Shown: positions 8,081 to 14,967 of the stretch, one piece after another
How positions within the stretch are numbered: position 1 is the first letter of the stretch
How the letters are laid out: each line of letters begins with the position of its first letter
Assembly (NCBI GenBank): GCA_947377865.1
Contig: CANCHK010000021.1
Span: forward strand, 1-32,933
Source: Opitutia bacterium
Lineage (GTDB): Bacteria > Verrucomicrobiota > Verrucomicrobiia > Opitutales > UBA953
Direction: 5' to 3'
DNA: 32,933 bases
Program-made: the position numbers and the translations under genes
Notes under the pieces: model-generated
Told to the model about the DNA's origin: nothing
Databases searched by the model: none
The model's input: the letters and a program-made list of their open reading frames with translations, nothing else

Positions 8081-9484
8081 TTAGGCCGTGGCGCCCTTTT
8101 GGCGTTCGTAGAAGTCGTTGATCTTCTTCGCGACGTCGCGGTAGCCGGAGTCAGCCATGTAGATGATCTTGTATTCATCGACGGCCTCCTTGGCCTTGCT
8201 CATCTTCTCGTAGGTCTCGCCGAGGGAGTAGATGATGTCCTTCTTGAGGTCGTTCATCAACTGGACTTCGCTCTTGGCGGCGGTCAGCTGCTCGACGGCG
8301 AGGTCGTACTTGCCTCCGAGCGTGAATGCGCGACCGATGGCCAGGAGTGCCGGCTGACGGAACTTCGGATTACGCTGCGCGTATTGGAGCTGTTGCACGG
8401 CGTCCTCGAGGCGGTTCGCGGTAAGGAGGAGGGTGCCGAGCTCGTAGCGATAGGAGAAGTCGTTCGGGTAGCGTTCGACGAGCGAGATGGAGGTCTTTAG
8501 GCGGAAGTCGGCCATCTCGGCGTCGTTCTTGGCAAGGGCTTCCTTGCTGGCGGAGTCGACCGGGCTGGCTGCGATGGCTTCGCGAAGCTGCTTGGAGATG
8601 CGTTCGTAGCGGCGGATAACGAGGTCGCTTTCTTGGCGTTCGAGCGAAGTGTCGGCCTTGCCGAGTGTCGTGACGCGGCCTCGCTGAAGCCAGGCGATAG
8701 CACTATCCAGATCTTCGGCGATTAGGAACATGCGGACGATTTCGCGATAGAGGTCGAGATTGTCCGGCGAGGACTGGATCTTCTGTGCGAGCTCGGCGGC
8801 CTGGGTGAGGGCGGTGGCTGAGTCGGTGACGGAACGGGTCGACTGGTCGAGTCGGAGTGCTTCGTCCTTATCCTTAAGCTTGGACTGGAAGTCGCCCTTG
8901 TCCTCCCAGTTGCCTTTCTTCATCGTCTTGTTGACCGACGCCTTACGGACAGCCTCCTGGAGGTCGCCATTGCCGGGGAAGAGTTTCAGGCCTTTGTCGG
9001 CGGCGCTGAGGGCGTTGTCGTTTTCGCCGGCGACAATCCATACGTTGGCGAGGTCGACGAAGTGCTGGATCTGGGTCGGTTCGTTGGCGGACAGTTCTTC
9101 GTAGGCGAAGGCGGCGAGTTCATGAAAGCCCAGTTTGATGGCGGCGAGTGCAATGGTCTTGTTGGCGTTGGCATCGGTCGGCTTCTTGGCTAGCGCTTCT
9201 TCTGCAGAGGCGATGGCAGCGATAGGGTCGGCTTCGACGGCCTTGGCGATTTTGCCTGAGGTCAGGGCGCCGGTAATGCCATCAAACAGACCTTTCTTGG
9301 TTCCGAGGAGGCCTTTCTGGGCTTTTCGGAGGGTGCGACGGACTTCGATGCAGCCAGGGTTACGAACAAGGATACCCGTGAGGACCTCGATGGCATACTG
9401 GGGGTTTGTCTTCAGCTGCTGGTCCGCGGCGGTGATCTGTTTCTGGAGCCGGGGATCGAGCTCGGTAAGGGCGACTTTTTTCAT
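8081..9484 (-). CDS. Tetratricopeptide-repeat protein
   Basis: This 467-residue soluble protein is built almost entirely of paired helices with TPR spacing. Clear repeat units occur around residues 95-195 ('IAASAEEALAKKPTDANA' onward) and 345-460 ('LGTLLLTANRLEDAVQQL', then 'YSLGETYEKMSKAKEAVDEY'). A charged linker sits near residues 195-225 (KKGNWEDKGDFQSKLKDK). There is no signal peptide, membrane span or enzymatic motif, so it is probably a cytoplasmic scaffold or adaptor. It starts 51 nt after the SET-domain gene and ends 63 nt before purA on the same strand. The ATG at 9484 has no Shine-Dalgarno sequence. The specific role is not known. Confidence 0.88.
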   Translation of the reverse strand: MKKVALTELDPRLQKQITAADQQLKTNPQYAIEVLTGILVRNPGCIEVRRTLRKAQKGLLGTKKGLFDGITGALTSGKIAKAVEADPIAAIASAEEALAKKPTDANANKTIALAAIKLGFHELAAFAYEELSANEPTQIQHFVDLANVWIVAGENDNALSAADKGLKLFPGNGDLQEAVRKASVNKTMKKGNWEDKGDFQSKLKDKDEALRLDQSTRSVTDSATALTQAAELAQKIQSSPDNLDLYREIVRMFLIAEDLDSAIAWLQRGRVTTLGKADTSLERQESDLVIRRYERISKQLREAIAASPVDSASKEALAKNDAEMADFRLKTSISLVERYPNDFSYRYELGTLLLTANRLEDAVQQLQYAQRNPKFRQPALLAIGRAFTLGGKYDLAVEQLTAAKSEVQLMNDLKKDIIYSLGETYEKMSKAKEAVDEYKIIYMADSGYRDVAKKINDFYERQKGATA

Positions 9485-9500
9485 TAGTAAATGGGCTGTT

Positions 9501-9538
9501 TGACCTGCGAAAACTGACCTTACGGAAGCGAGTGGTCA
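9501..9538. promoter_or_regulatory. TGACCT repeats upstream of the TPR gene
   Basis: TGACCT occurs at 9501-9506 and 9515-9520 (14 nt apart), with an inverted GGTCA at 9534-9538. They sit in the 51-nt gap between the SET-domain gene and the TPR gene. This could be an operator or part of a promoter (the minus strand reads TTGACC at its outer edge). No regulator is identified. Confidence 0.22.
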
Positions 9539-10000
9539 ATCCCTTGGACGTGAAAAACGCAGGTGACGTCGTAGGGCAGGTCTGAGGGGGGTGGCCACAA
9601 TCCTTCCGACGCAGTCCGCCGCCCCGCAGGCACAGGGGTGAAAGAGGCTCTCAGCCACCGAAAAGCCGTAGTCGAAGGTGATTTCCTCGCCAGTCGCAAT
9701 TGGGTGCATGGCGGTCAGCCACGCAGTCGAATTCTGGTCGTTCCAGATCAGTTCGGCGTTAGGGTGGCAGGCGTGGTTGGCATGGCGGCCGGGGTTGTCG
9801 TCGGATGAGCCGTCCAGCCAACGTCCGGGAGATACCTCCAGGGTGTAGACTTTGTCCGTTGGGTTTACCGCCGGTGGCGGCTGTGAGGTGATGGTGCCGG
9901 CGTAAGGCGCAATGCGCTCGCCGGGGGTGAAGTTGCGCTTGGCGAAGAGTCCTTGGCCGGCGATAGGCGACGGACGTGAGTCAACGTCCGTTGCTCTCAT
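9536..10000 (-). CDS. SET-domain protein lysine methyltransferase
   Basis: This compact 154-residue protein is essentially one SET domain. It has the N-terminal 'GQGLFA' turn and 'YAG', the cofactor-binding 'RHANHACHPNA' (~72-82, equivalent to the RFxNHSCxPN motif), 'GEEITFDYGF' (~104-113, with the conserved catalytic-site tyrosine), and a post-SET CxCx4C (C123, C125, C130). Together with C78 this completes the usual four-cysteine zinc site. Such enzymes transfer methyl groups from S-adenosylmethionine to lysines of proteins; the target here is unknown. Its ATG overlaps the gpsA stop (ATGA), so translation is probably coupled. Bacterial SET proteins occur in chlamydiae and verrucomicrobia among others. 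Confidence 0.92.
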   Translation of the reverse strand: MRATDVDSRPSPIAGQGLFAKRNFTPGERIAPYAGTITSQPPPAVNPTDKVYTLEVSPGRWLDGSSDDNPGRHANHACHPNAELIWNDQNSTAWLTAMHPIATGEEITFDYGFSVAESLFHPCACGAADCVGRIVATPLRPALRRHLRFSRPRD

Positions 10001-10998
10001 GCCTCTGGGCGAAGGTCGCGGGTCATTAGCGCAACTACGCCGGCCCGCGGGTCGAGTCCCTTGTAGAGGATTGCGTGCAGGCAGGACAGGATTGGCGCTT
10101 CGAGGCCTCGGCTTGAGGCCAACTTAGAAAGTGCTTCGGCCGCACGATGTCCTTCGACGGCCTCCTTGCGGGAGGCTAGCGCGGAGAGCGTTCCTTGCGG
10201 GTCCTTCGCGAGCTGTTCGCCGAGCGAACGATTACGACTCCAGGAGCCGTGAGCGGTGGCCATCAGGTCGCCGACGCCACCCAGTCCGAGGAAGGTTTCC
10301 GGACGAGCGCCGAGGGCCTCGCCAAGGCGCGCCATCTCCTGTAATGAGCGCGTGAGCATAGCGGCTTTGGCATTCGAGCCGAGCCCTAGGCCGTCGCAGA
10401 GGCCGGCGCCCAGCGCGTAGACGTTCTTGAGCGTGCCGCCGATCTCGACTCCGATGAGGTCGGTCGAAGTGTAGGCGCGCAACGTCGGGCCGCTGACCGC
10501 GGCTTGGACATCCTTGAGGAGTTCGCCGTCGGCGACCGAGGCGAGAACCAACGCCGTCGGCATGCCGCGCGCGACTTCGTCGGCGTTACTTGGACCGCTG
10601 AGCGTGCCGACAGGAATCGAACCGAAGGCTTCCGCCATCAGTTCGGAGGGACGGCGCAGCGTGGAAAGATCCAATCCCTTGCAGAGCGAAATCGCCATCT
10701 TGGCGCCGGAGGCGCGGACGGCAGGGCCAATGTTCTTGAGGAGTTCTGGAAGTCCTTTGGAAGGGCAGGCGAGGAAGACCAGGTCGGCATCCATCAGTGC
10801 AGGTAGGGGTTCGAGGCCAATCTGAATCGAGTCGTCCAGGCGGTGTCCCGGCAGGTATTCCTTATTCTCGCGCGTGGTGGCGAGCGCGAGGGCCTGTTCG
10901 GCGCGGCGCGGGACGAGTGTGACGGTCTGGCCTTGGCGGGCGAGGTGGATCGCCATCGCTGTACCCCAGCCGCCAGCTCCGAAGATGACGCAGTTCAT
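9997..10998 (-). CDS. gpsA: Glycerol-3-phosphate dehydrogenase [NAD(P)+]
   Basis: It reduces dihydroxyacetone phosphate to sn-glycerol 3-phosphate for phospholipid synthesis in the cytoplasm. The Rossmann motif GAGGWG is at residues 7-12. 'LSGPSNADEVARGMPTA' and 'GGTLKNVYALGAGLCDG' (with the catalytic lysine) follow, then 'GLGGVGDLMAT' and 'SRNRSLG', all in family order. The 333-residue length is normal. The ATG at 10998 overlaps the panB stop (ATGA), and its own stop overlaps the SET gene start, so the three genes form one tightly coupled operon. Confidence 0.96.
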   Translation of the reverse strand: MNCVIFGAGGWGTAMAIHLARQGQTVTLVPRRAEQALALATTRENKEYLPGHRLDDSIQIGLEPLPALMDADLVFLACPSKGLPELLKNIGPAVRASGAKMAISLCKGLDLSTLRRPSELMAEAFGSIPVGTLSGPSNADEVARGMPTALVLASVADGELLKDVQAAVSGPTLRAYTSTDLIGVEIGGTLKNVYALGAGLCDGLGLGSNAKAAMLTRSLQEMARLGEALGARPETFLGLGGVGDLMATAHGSWSRNRSLGEQLAKDPQGTLSALASRKEAVEGHRAAEALSKLASSRGLEAPILSCLHAILYKGLDPRAGVVALMTRDLRPEA

Positions 10999-11762
10999 TT
11001 GGATTTTTTGGTGCGCACCTTGGTGGCCCAGCGGCGGACAGCCGCGACCGCGTCACGGTGCAGGTTGGCTTCAGGGCGGGCGAAGGGCGGGGGTTCGGGC
11101 GTCAGGCCGAGAAGGTCGTGGATGACGAGGATCTGACCGTCGCAGCCGAGGCCGGAGCCGATGCCGATCGTCGGCACTGAGACCGCTTCAGTGATCTTAG
11201 GCATGAATTTCTCATCGACGCATTCGACGACCATCGCGAACGCGCCGGCGGCGGCGACGGCTTGGGCGTCGATAAGAATCTTTTTCTGGTCTTCAGGTGT
11301 TAGGCCGCGGCGACGATAGCCAGTCGAGTGAACGCGTTGCGGGAGCATGCCGACGTGGCCCATGACGGGGATGCCAGCATCGACGAGCCGGGCGATGGCC
11401 GGCGCGAGCGAGGCACCGCCTTCGATTTTCACGGCCTTGACGCCTCCTTCTTGTAGGAAGCGACGGCAGTAGCCGAGGAGTTTGGGGAAGCTGTCGTGGG
11501 CCAGTCCGAAGGGAAGGTCACCCACCACGAGGGCTTCCGTCTTGGCGCGGGACACGGCGGCGGAGTGGTGGAGCATCATTTCCAAGGTGACGCCGACCGT
11601 ATCGGCGAGGCCGAGAATCGCACTTCCCAGGGAGTCGCCGACGAGGATGAGGTCGGCGCCGCCGGCGTCCGCGATGCGGGCCGTGCACACATCGTAGGCG
11701 GTTAGGCAGACGATGGGCCGGACGCCCTTGAGGGCGCGGAGGGACCGGGTGGTGGACTTCAC
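10995..11762 (-). CDS. panB: 3-methyl-2-oxobutanoate hydroxymethyltransferase (ketopantoate hydroxymethyltransferase)
   Basis: It transfers a hydroxymethyl group from 5,10-methylene-THF to alpha-ketoisovalerate, the first step of pantothenate and CoA synthesis. Family motifs are 'LTAYD' (~20-24), 'LVGDSLG' (~40-46), 'VVGDLPFG' (metal-binding region), 'VKIEGG', 'GHVGMLPQ' and 'IGIGSGLGCDGQILV'. The 255-residue length is typical. The start is GTG at 11762, with a weak AAAGG just upstream. The lysine-rich end (VRTKKSK) overlaps the gpsA start. It is the first gene of the panB-gpsA-SET operon and divergent from a small membrane-protein gene. Confidence 0.96.
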   Translation of the reverse strand: MKSTTRSLRALKGVRPIVCLTAYDVCTARIADAGGADLILVGDSLGSAILGLADTVGVTLEMMLHHSAAVSRAKTEALVVGDLPFGLAHDSFPKLLGYCRRFLQEGGVKAVKIEGGASLAPAIARLVDAGIPVMGHVGMLPQRVHSTGYRRRGLTPEDQKKILIDAQAVAAAGAFAMVVECVDEKFMPKITEAVSVPTIGIGSGLGCDGQILVIHDLLGLTPEPPPFARPEANLHRDAVAAVRRWATKVRTKKSK

Positions 11763-11828
11763 GCCTTTTGCTTACCCAGAGACGCTCCGCTTGTAAAGCG
11801 TGGGTAAAGGGTGTATGCAGGAGATGTG

Positions 11829-12089
11829 TTGAGTCGCATCACCAAGCTATTCCGCAAGCCCGATTATCGGGTCAACGCGTACGCGCATCGGGATCTTTCG
11901 AGTGAGACCAAGCTGGCCTGGCATGCGCGGCTAAAACTGCTTCTCAGTGCCCGTCATGGACTGGACCACGCTGCGGATACTCCAGAGGTGTGGGCACGTC
12001 ACCGCAAATGGATCCTGCTTATCTTGGCCTTGTTGGTCGCCTGGGTTGTGGCCGAGAGCGCGGTCGCCTGGAATTTCTTCGAAGGCTGA
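11829..12089 (+). CDS. Small single-span membrane protein, unrecognised
   Basis: This ~86-residue protein has a basic N-terminal half and one hydrophobic span near the C-terminus (~residues 61-80, 'WILLILALLVAWVVAESA'), suggesting an N-in, tail-anchored topology. The best start is TTG at 11829, with AGGAG five nt upstream. GTG at 11826 or 11811 in the same frame is also possible. It converges on lpxI with a 19-nt gap. No family is recognised. Confidence 0.6.
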   Translation: MSRITKLFRKPDYRVNAYAHRDLSSETKLAWHARLKLLLSARHGLDHAADTPEVWARHRKWILLILALLVAWVVAESAVAWNFFEG

Positions 12090-12108
12090 GGGGTCTGCGC
12101 TGGCTAGC

Positions 12109-12963
12109 TCAGTCTTGGGAGAAGCCAAACAGGTCGATGCCTAGCTCCTTGGCTCTGGCGATGACAGCGGGTTTGTCGATAAGGATGACCGCGTTGGCCT
12201 CAATGGCGGCCTTGGTCACGCCTCCTTCGGCCATGCTCTCGAGGGTCTTGAGTCCGAAGCAGGGCACGTCAAAGCGCCAGTCCTGCTGATGCTTTGCCGT
12301 CTTAGTGAGTAGCATCTCCTTGCCTCCGGTCTGCACGCAGCGACGGAGCATGTTGTCGGTGCCTTCGAAGGCTTCGACGGCGATGACCGTTCCTTTGGCC
12401 GTGACGACGGCCTGGCCGACGTCGAGTCGGGCCATCTCGCGGGCCATACGTTTTCCGAACTCAAGCTGTTCGTCGGCAATGCCGCAGGCCCAGCCGGTCA
12501 TGCAGCCCGGCGAAGCGAGGTGGTCGTCGAGGAAGATGCGTGCGTCGAGCATGCGGACGCCCACCTTCTCGATCTCGACGGAGATGGCGCCGAAGATCGT
12601 CTCAGCGTTACGCTCCTTGAGGGAGGCCATCAGAGCGATGAGTTTTAAGTCGGGCACCATGCCTGTGAACAGCTTGCGCGGGGTGACTTGTCCGGCCATC
12701 ACCGCGCCGGCTGCGCCGAGTTCATTGAGCGATTCGAGCATCTGTCCGAGCTTGCCGACGGGGATGGCCCGATGGTCTGCCGCGGCGAAGGTGGCAATCA
12801 GGGCTGGATCCGTCTCTTCTTCGAATGAGACTAGCTTCACCTTGGCGCCGCGGGCGCGGGCGCATTCGATGAGCAGGGCGGGGTAGCGGCCTTTGCCTGC
12901 GATCACCGCTACGGGCTGCGTGGGGTCGAAGCCGGGGGGGAGGAATCGCGAGGCTAACGCCAT
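12109..12963 (-). CDS. lpxI: UDP-2,3-diacylglucosamine pyrophosphatase LpxI (DUF1009)
   Basis: It hydrolyses UDP-2,3-diacylglucosamine to lipid X in lipid A synthesis, replacing LpxH in many non-gamma-proteobacteria, and acts at the inner face of the cytoplasmic membrane. Family marks are the N-terminal 'AVIAGKGRYP', 'GQVTPRKLF', the central 'GTVIAVEAFEGTDNML' and 'DWRFDVPCFGLKTLESM'. With the ATG at 12963 it has 284 residues, the usual length. A GTG at 13017 in frame would add 18 residues that are proline-rich and atypical. The gene implies an LPS-bearing outer membrane. It is divergent from nadD across ~80 nt. Confidence 0.92.
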   Translation of the reverse strand: MALASRFLPPGFDPTQPVAVIAGKGRYPALLIECARARGAKVKLVSFEEETDPALIATFAAADHRAIPVGKLGQMLESLNELGAAGAVMAGQVTPRKLFTGMVPDLKLIALMASLKERNAETIFGAISVEIEKVGVRMLDARIFLDDHLASPGCMTGWACGIADEQLEFGKRMAREMARLDVGQAVVTAKGTVIAVEAFEGTDNMLRRCVQTGGKEMLLTKTAKHQQDWRFDVPCFGLKTLESMAEGGVTKAAIEANAVILIDKPAVIARAKELGIDLFGFSQD

Positions 12964-13044
12964 GAGGGCAGTGTTTCGGGGGATAGGCTCGGGCTCAAGC
13001 CTGCTTTGGGTTGCCACCGGCCGCGGGTCGGAGCGTAATGCGGC

Positions 13045-13635
13045 ATGCCTGCTGCCATTGGCATCCTAGGTGGTACTTTCGATCCTCCGCATGCGGGTCA
13101 TGTGGCTGCGGCCGTGGCCGCCCATAAGCAGCTTGGATTGGATGAAGTGCGCATCATTCCAGCAGGGCAGGCACCGATGCGCTCCGGAGCTCCGGTGGCG
13201 TCAGCGGCCGACCGCGTGGCGATGTGTCGTCTTGCCTTTGCTGAGTGCCCATGGGCTCTGGTGGATAAGCGCGAGACCCTTCGCACCGGCACCAGCTGGT
13301 CCATTGACACCGCCCGTGAATTGGCCCTCGAGTTTCCTGATGCCATGCGGGTCTGGATTCTCGGGGCAGATCAGCTGGCCAGGCTCGAGCGGTGGAAGGA
13401 TATCGCCGAACTCTGCAGCCTGGTGGAATTCGCCGTGCTGTCCCGCGATGGTATCTCGACTGTGCCGCCTCCTACCATCGCGCCGCTCATCCGCCTGACC
13501 GTATTAAAGGCGCCGGCGGTGCACGTGTCCTCCACCGCCTTGCGCGAGGCACTGCGCCGGGGTGATTCGCCCCGAAACGGCTTGCCCCTAGGGGTCGCCC
13601 GCCACATCGATGAGCGCTCCCTTTACCAAGCCTGA
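13045..13635 (+). CDS. nadD: Nicotinate-nucleotide adenylyltransferase
   Basis: It adenylates nicotinate mononucleotide in NAD synthesis. The nucleotidyltransferase signature GGTFDPPHAGH is at residues 9-19. 'WILGADQLARLERW' and the ATP-binding 'VSSTALREALRRG' come later, in family positions. The 196-residue length is normal. The stop is 2 nt before the rsfS ATG, the classical nadD-rsfS arrangement. No Shine-Dalgarno sequence is visible before the ATG at 13045. Confidence 0.96.
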   Translation: MPAAIGILGGTFDPPHAGHVAAAVAAHKQLGLDEVRIIPAGQAPMRSGAPVASAADRVAMCRLAFAECPWALVDKRETLRTGTSWSIDTARELALEFPDAMRVWILGADQLARLERWKDIAELCSLVEFAVLSRDGISTVPPPTIAPLIRLTVLKAPAVHVSSTALREALRRGDSPRNGLPLGVARHIDERSLYQA

Positions 13636-13637
13636 CC

Positions 13638-14189
13638 ATGTCCGCCCTTAAAAAGAAGACCACGAAGACCAAGAAGAGCGCCTCCAAGCCTGCCGCCAAG
13701 GGGCGCCCTGCGGGCAAGTTCGCCAAGCCCTCCGCCCGTTCGGTCCGCCCGGCTCGCCGCATCATCCCCGCCATACCCGCTTTGAAGGCCAAGAGCCGTG
13801 GTGAGAAGGCCACTGCCAAGCCGATGGTGGTCATGCCGAAGATTCCGGCCCACCTCATCGCCGCCATCCGTGCATTGGACGATAAGAAGGCCGTTGAGAT
13901 TCGCGTCCTCGAGATGGGCCAGATTTCTTCCGTTGCCGATTTCCTTGTGATCGCCACCGGAACTTCCGAGCCGCACCTGCGTGCTCTGCGTATCGCCCTT
14001 GAGCAGACGCTCGACGAAGTCGGAGTGACGTCCCGTTCCGAATCCCAGCGCGATAGTGGCTGGACTGTCGTAGACGCCTTTGACGTCCTCTTCCACGTAT
14101 TCCGCGAGGACATCCGTAAGAGCTACGCTCTGGAAGCCTTGTGGAAGGATGGTCTAGATATCCCCGTATCGGCCATCTTGAAGGCCTGA
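13638..14189 (+). CDS. rsfS: Ribosomal silencing factor RsfS with lysine-rich N-terminal extension
   Basis: The C-terminal ~115 residues form a complete RsfS domain ('LDDKKAVEIRVLEMG', 'VADFLVIATGTSEPHLRAL', 'WTVVDAFDVLFHVF', 'YALEALW'). RsfS binds ribosomal protein uL14 and blocks subunit joining when nutrients are scarce. In front of it are ~68 residues with 15 lysines, 6 arginines and a single acidic residue, rich in Ala, Pro, Ser and Thr, resembling a histone H1 or Hc1 tail. Most RsfS proteins lack such a tail (~110-130 residues in all). In-frame ATGs at codons 63 and 66 could give the short form. It directly follows nadD. Confidence 0.93.
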   Translation: MSALKKKTTKTKKSASKPAAKGRPAGKFAKPSARSVRPARRIIPAIPALKAKSRGEKATAKPMVVMPKIPAHLIAAIRALDDKKAVEIRVLEMGQISSVADFLVIATGTSEPHLRALRIALEQTLDEVGVTSRSESQRDSGWTVVDAFDVLFHVFREDIRKSYALEALWKDGLDIPVSAILKA

Positions 14190-14208
14190 GCAGAAAGGAA
14201 GCACCCGG

Positions 14209-14285
14209 TGGTGGTAGTGGGCAGGATCGAACTGCCGACCTAGGGCTTATGAGTCCCTCGCTCTAACCAACTGAGCTACACTACC
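14209..14285 (-). tRNA. tRNA with CAU anticodon (elongator Met; Ile2 possible)
   Basis: A 77-nt cloverleaf is readable on the minus strand. It has a 7-bp acceptor GGTAGTG/CACTACC, D-arm GCTC/GAGC, anticodon loop CTCATAA, T-arm GGCAG/CTGCC with a TTCGATC loop, discriminator A and an encoded CCA. The anticodon is CAU. The D and T arms look like elongator Met, but a lysidine-modified Ile2 tRNA has the same anticodon and cannot be excluded. The anticodon stem AGGGA/GCCCT has an A-G mismatch at position 31-39 next to the loop. Confidence 0.93.
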
Positions 14286-14307
14286 GAAAACCGAGTTCGG
14301 TCAGTCC

Positions 14308-14325
14308 AGCCAAGCCCCCTTGGCT
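14308..14325 (-). terminator. 7-bp hairpin after the GTPase operon
   Basis: A perfect stem AGCCAAG/CTTGGCT with a 4-nt loop lies between the stop of the GYF_2 gene and the tRNA. On the minus strand a second small hairpin (ACCG-AACT-CGGT) ending in TTTTC follows directly before the tRNA 5' end. Together they may end the long operon or mark a processing site. There is no strong U-tract after the first stem. Confidence 0.4.
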
Positions 14326-14346
14326 CGTCAAGCCGATTGAGGCTCG

Positions 14347-14964
14347 TTAGCGGGTGGGCAAGAGCACGAAGAAGCAGAGCATCCAGAGGGCCAGGCTCAG
14401 GAAACCGAGGACGATCACGAGATTCCCCTGGGTTTGGCGGATATCGGACAGGCCTTCTTGTTCGAGCGTCTTACCAAGTTTCCGGACGAAGAGGATGGGC
14501 AGGAGCGCCGCCGGAGTGGTCGTGAAGGTGAGCAGGATGAGCAACATTGTCCGTGAGATCTGGTGGTCTCTGTCCAGGAGGTTGATCACATAGATCAGCA
14601 GTGCGAAGAGCGGTGGCAGGAGGAAGGTTGAGCCGCACCAGAGATAGCCTTCGCGTACGGAGCGTTCAAGGGATTCGCCAGCGGCGTTCCGGGCGGCGTC
14701 TGGCGTGAGCGACTCGCCGAGCGGTATTTCAGCTCCAGGCGGAGGCGGGGCGTCGGCGCCGAGGCCGGAGCCATCTGCCGTCGGGGCGCGGCTGAGGCCG
14801 ATGGCGCGGAAGTAATCGCGCACGGTCAGCCAGGAGCCGTCGACTTCGATGTTATGAAGGAGGCTGATCTCGCCGGCACGCAGCATCTCGGTGATGCGGG
14901 GGAGCGGGAAGGGGCCGGTGATGGCGCCTTTCCAGCGCAGGCGGAATTGGTTGGGACGTGACAT
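14347..14964 (-). CDS. GYF_2-domain membrane protein
   Basis: The N-terminal ~50 residues match the GYF_2 pattern, with a Trp at 11, 'GPFPLPRITEMLRAGEIS' and a later 'GSWLTV'. These domains are thought to bind proline-rich peptides. A proline-rich linker (~60-80, with PPPPG) follows, then three membrane spans at about 112-131, 139-160 and 180-202. The last span ends at the C-terminus. It is the fourth gene of the GTPase operon, starting 3 nt after the preceding stop. In other bacteria GYF_2 proteins are often membrane adaptors next to signalling NTPases. The exact function is unknown. Confidence 0.82.
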   Translation of the reverse strand: MSRPNQFRLRWKGAITGPFPLPRITEMLRAGEISLLHNIEVDGSWLTVRDYFRAIGLSRAPTADGSGLGADAPPPPGAEIPLGESLTPDAARNAAGESLERSVREGYLWCGSTFLLPPLFALLIYVINLLDRDHQISRTMLLILLTFTTTPAALLPILFVRKLGKTLEQEGLSDIRQTQGNLVIVLGFLSLALWMLCFFVLLPTR

Positions 14965-14967
14965 CGT

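Noticed and set aside
13487-14113. Minus-strand frame opposite nadD/rsfS
   Set aside because: The Arg/Ser/Thr-rich antisense of the lysine-rich rsfS start, without a family.
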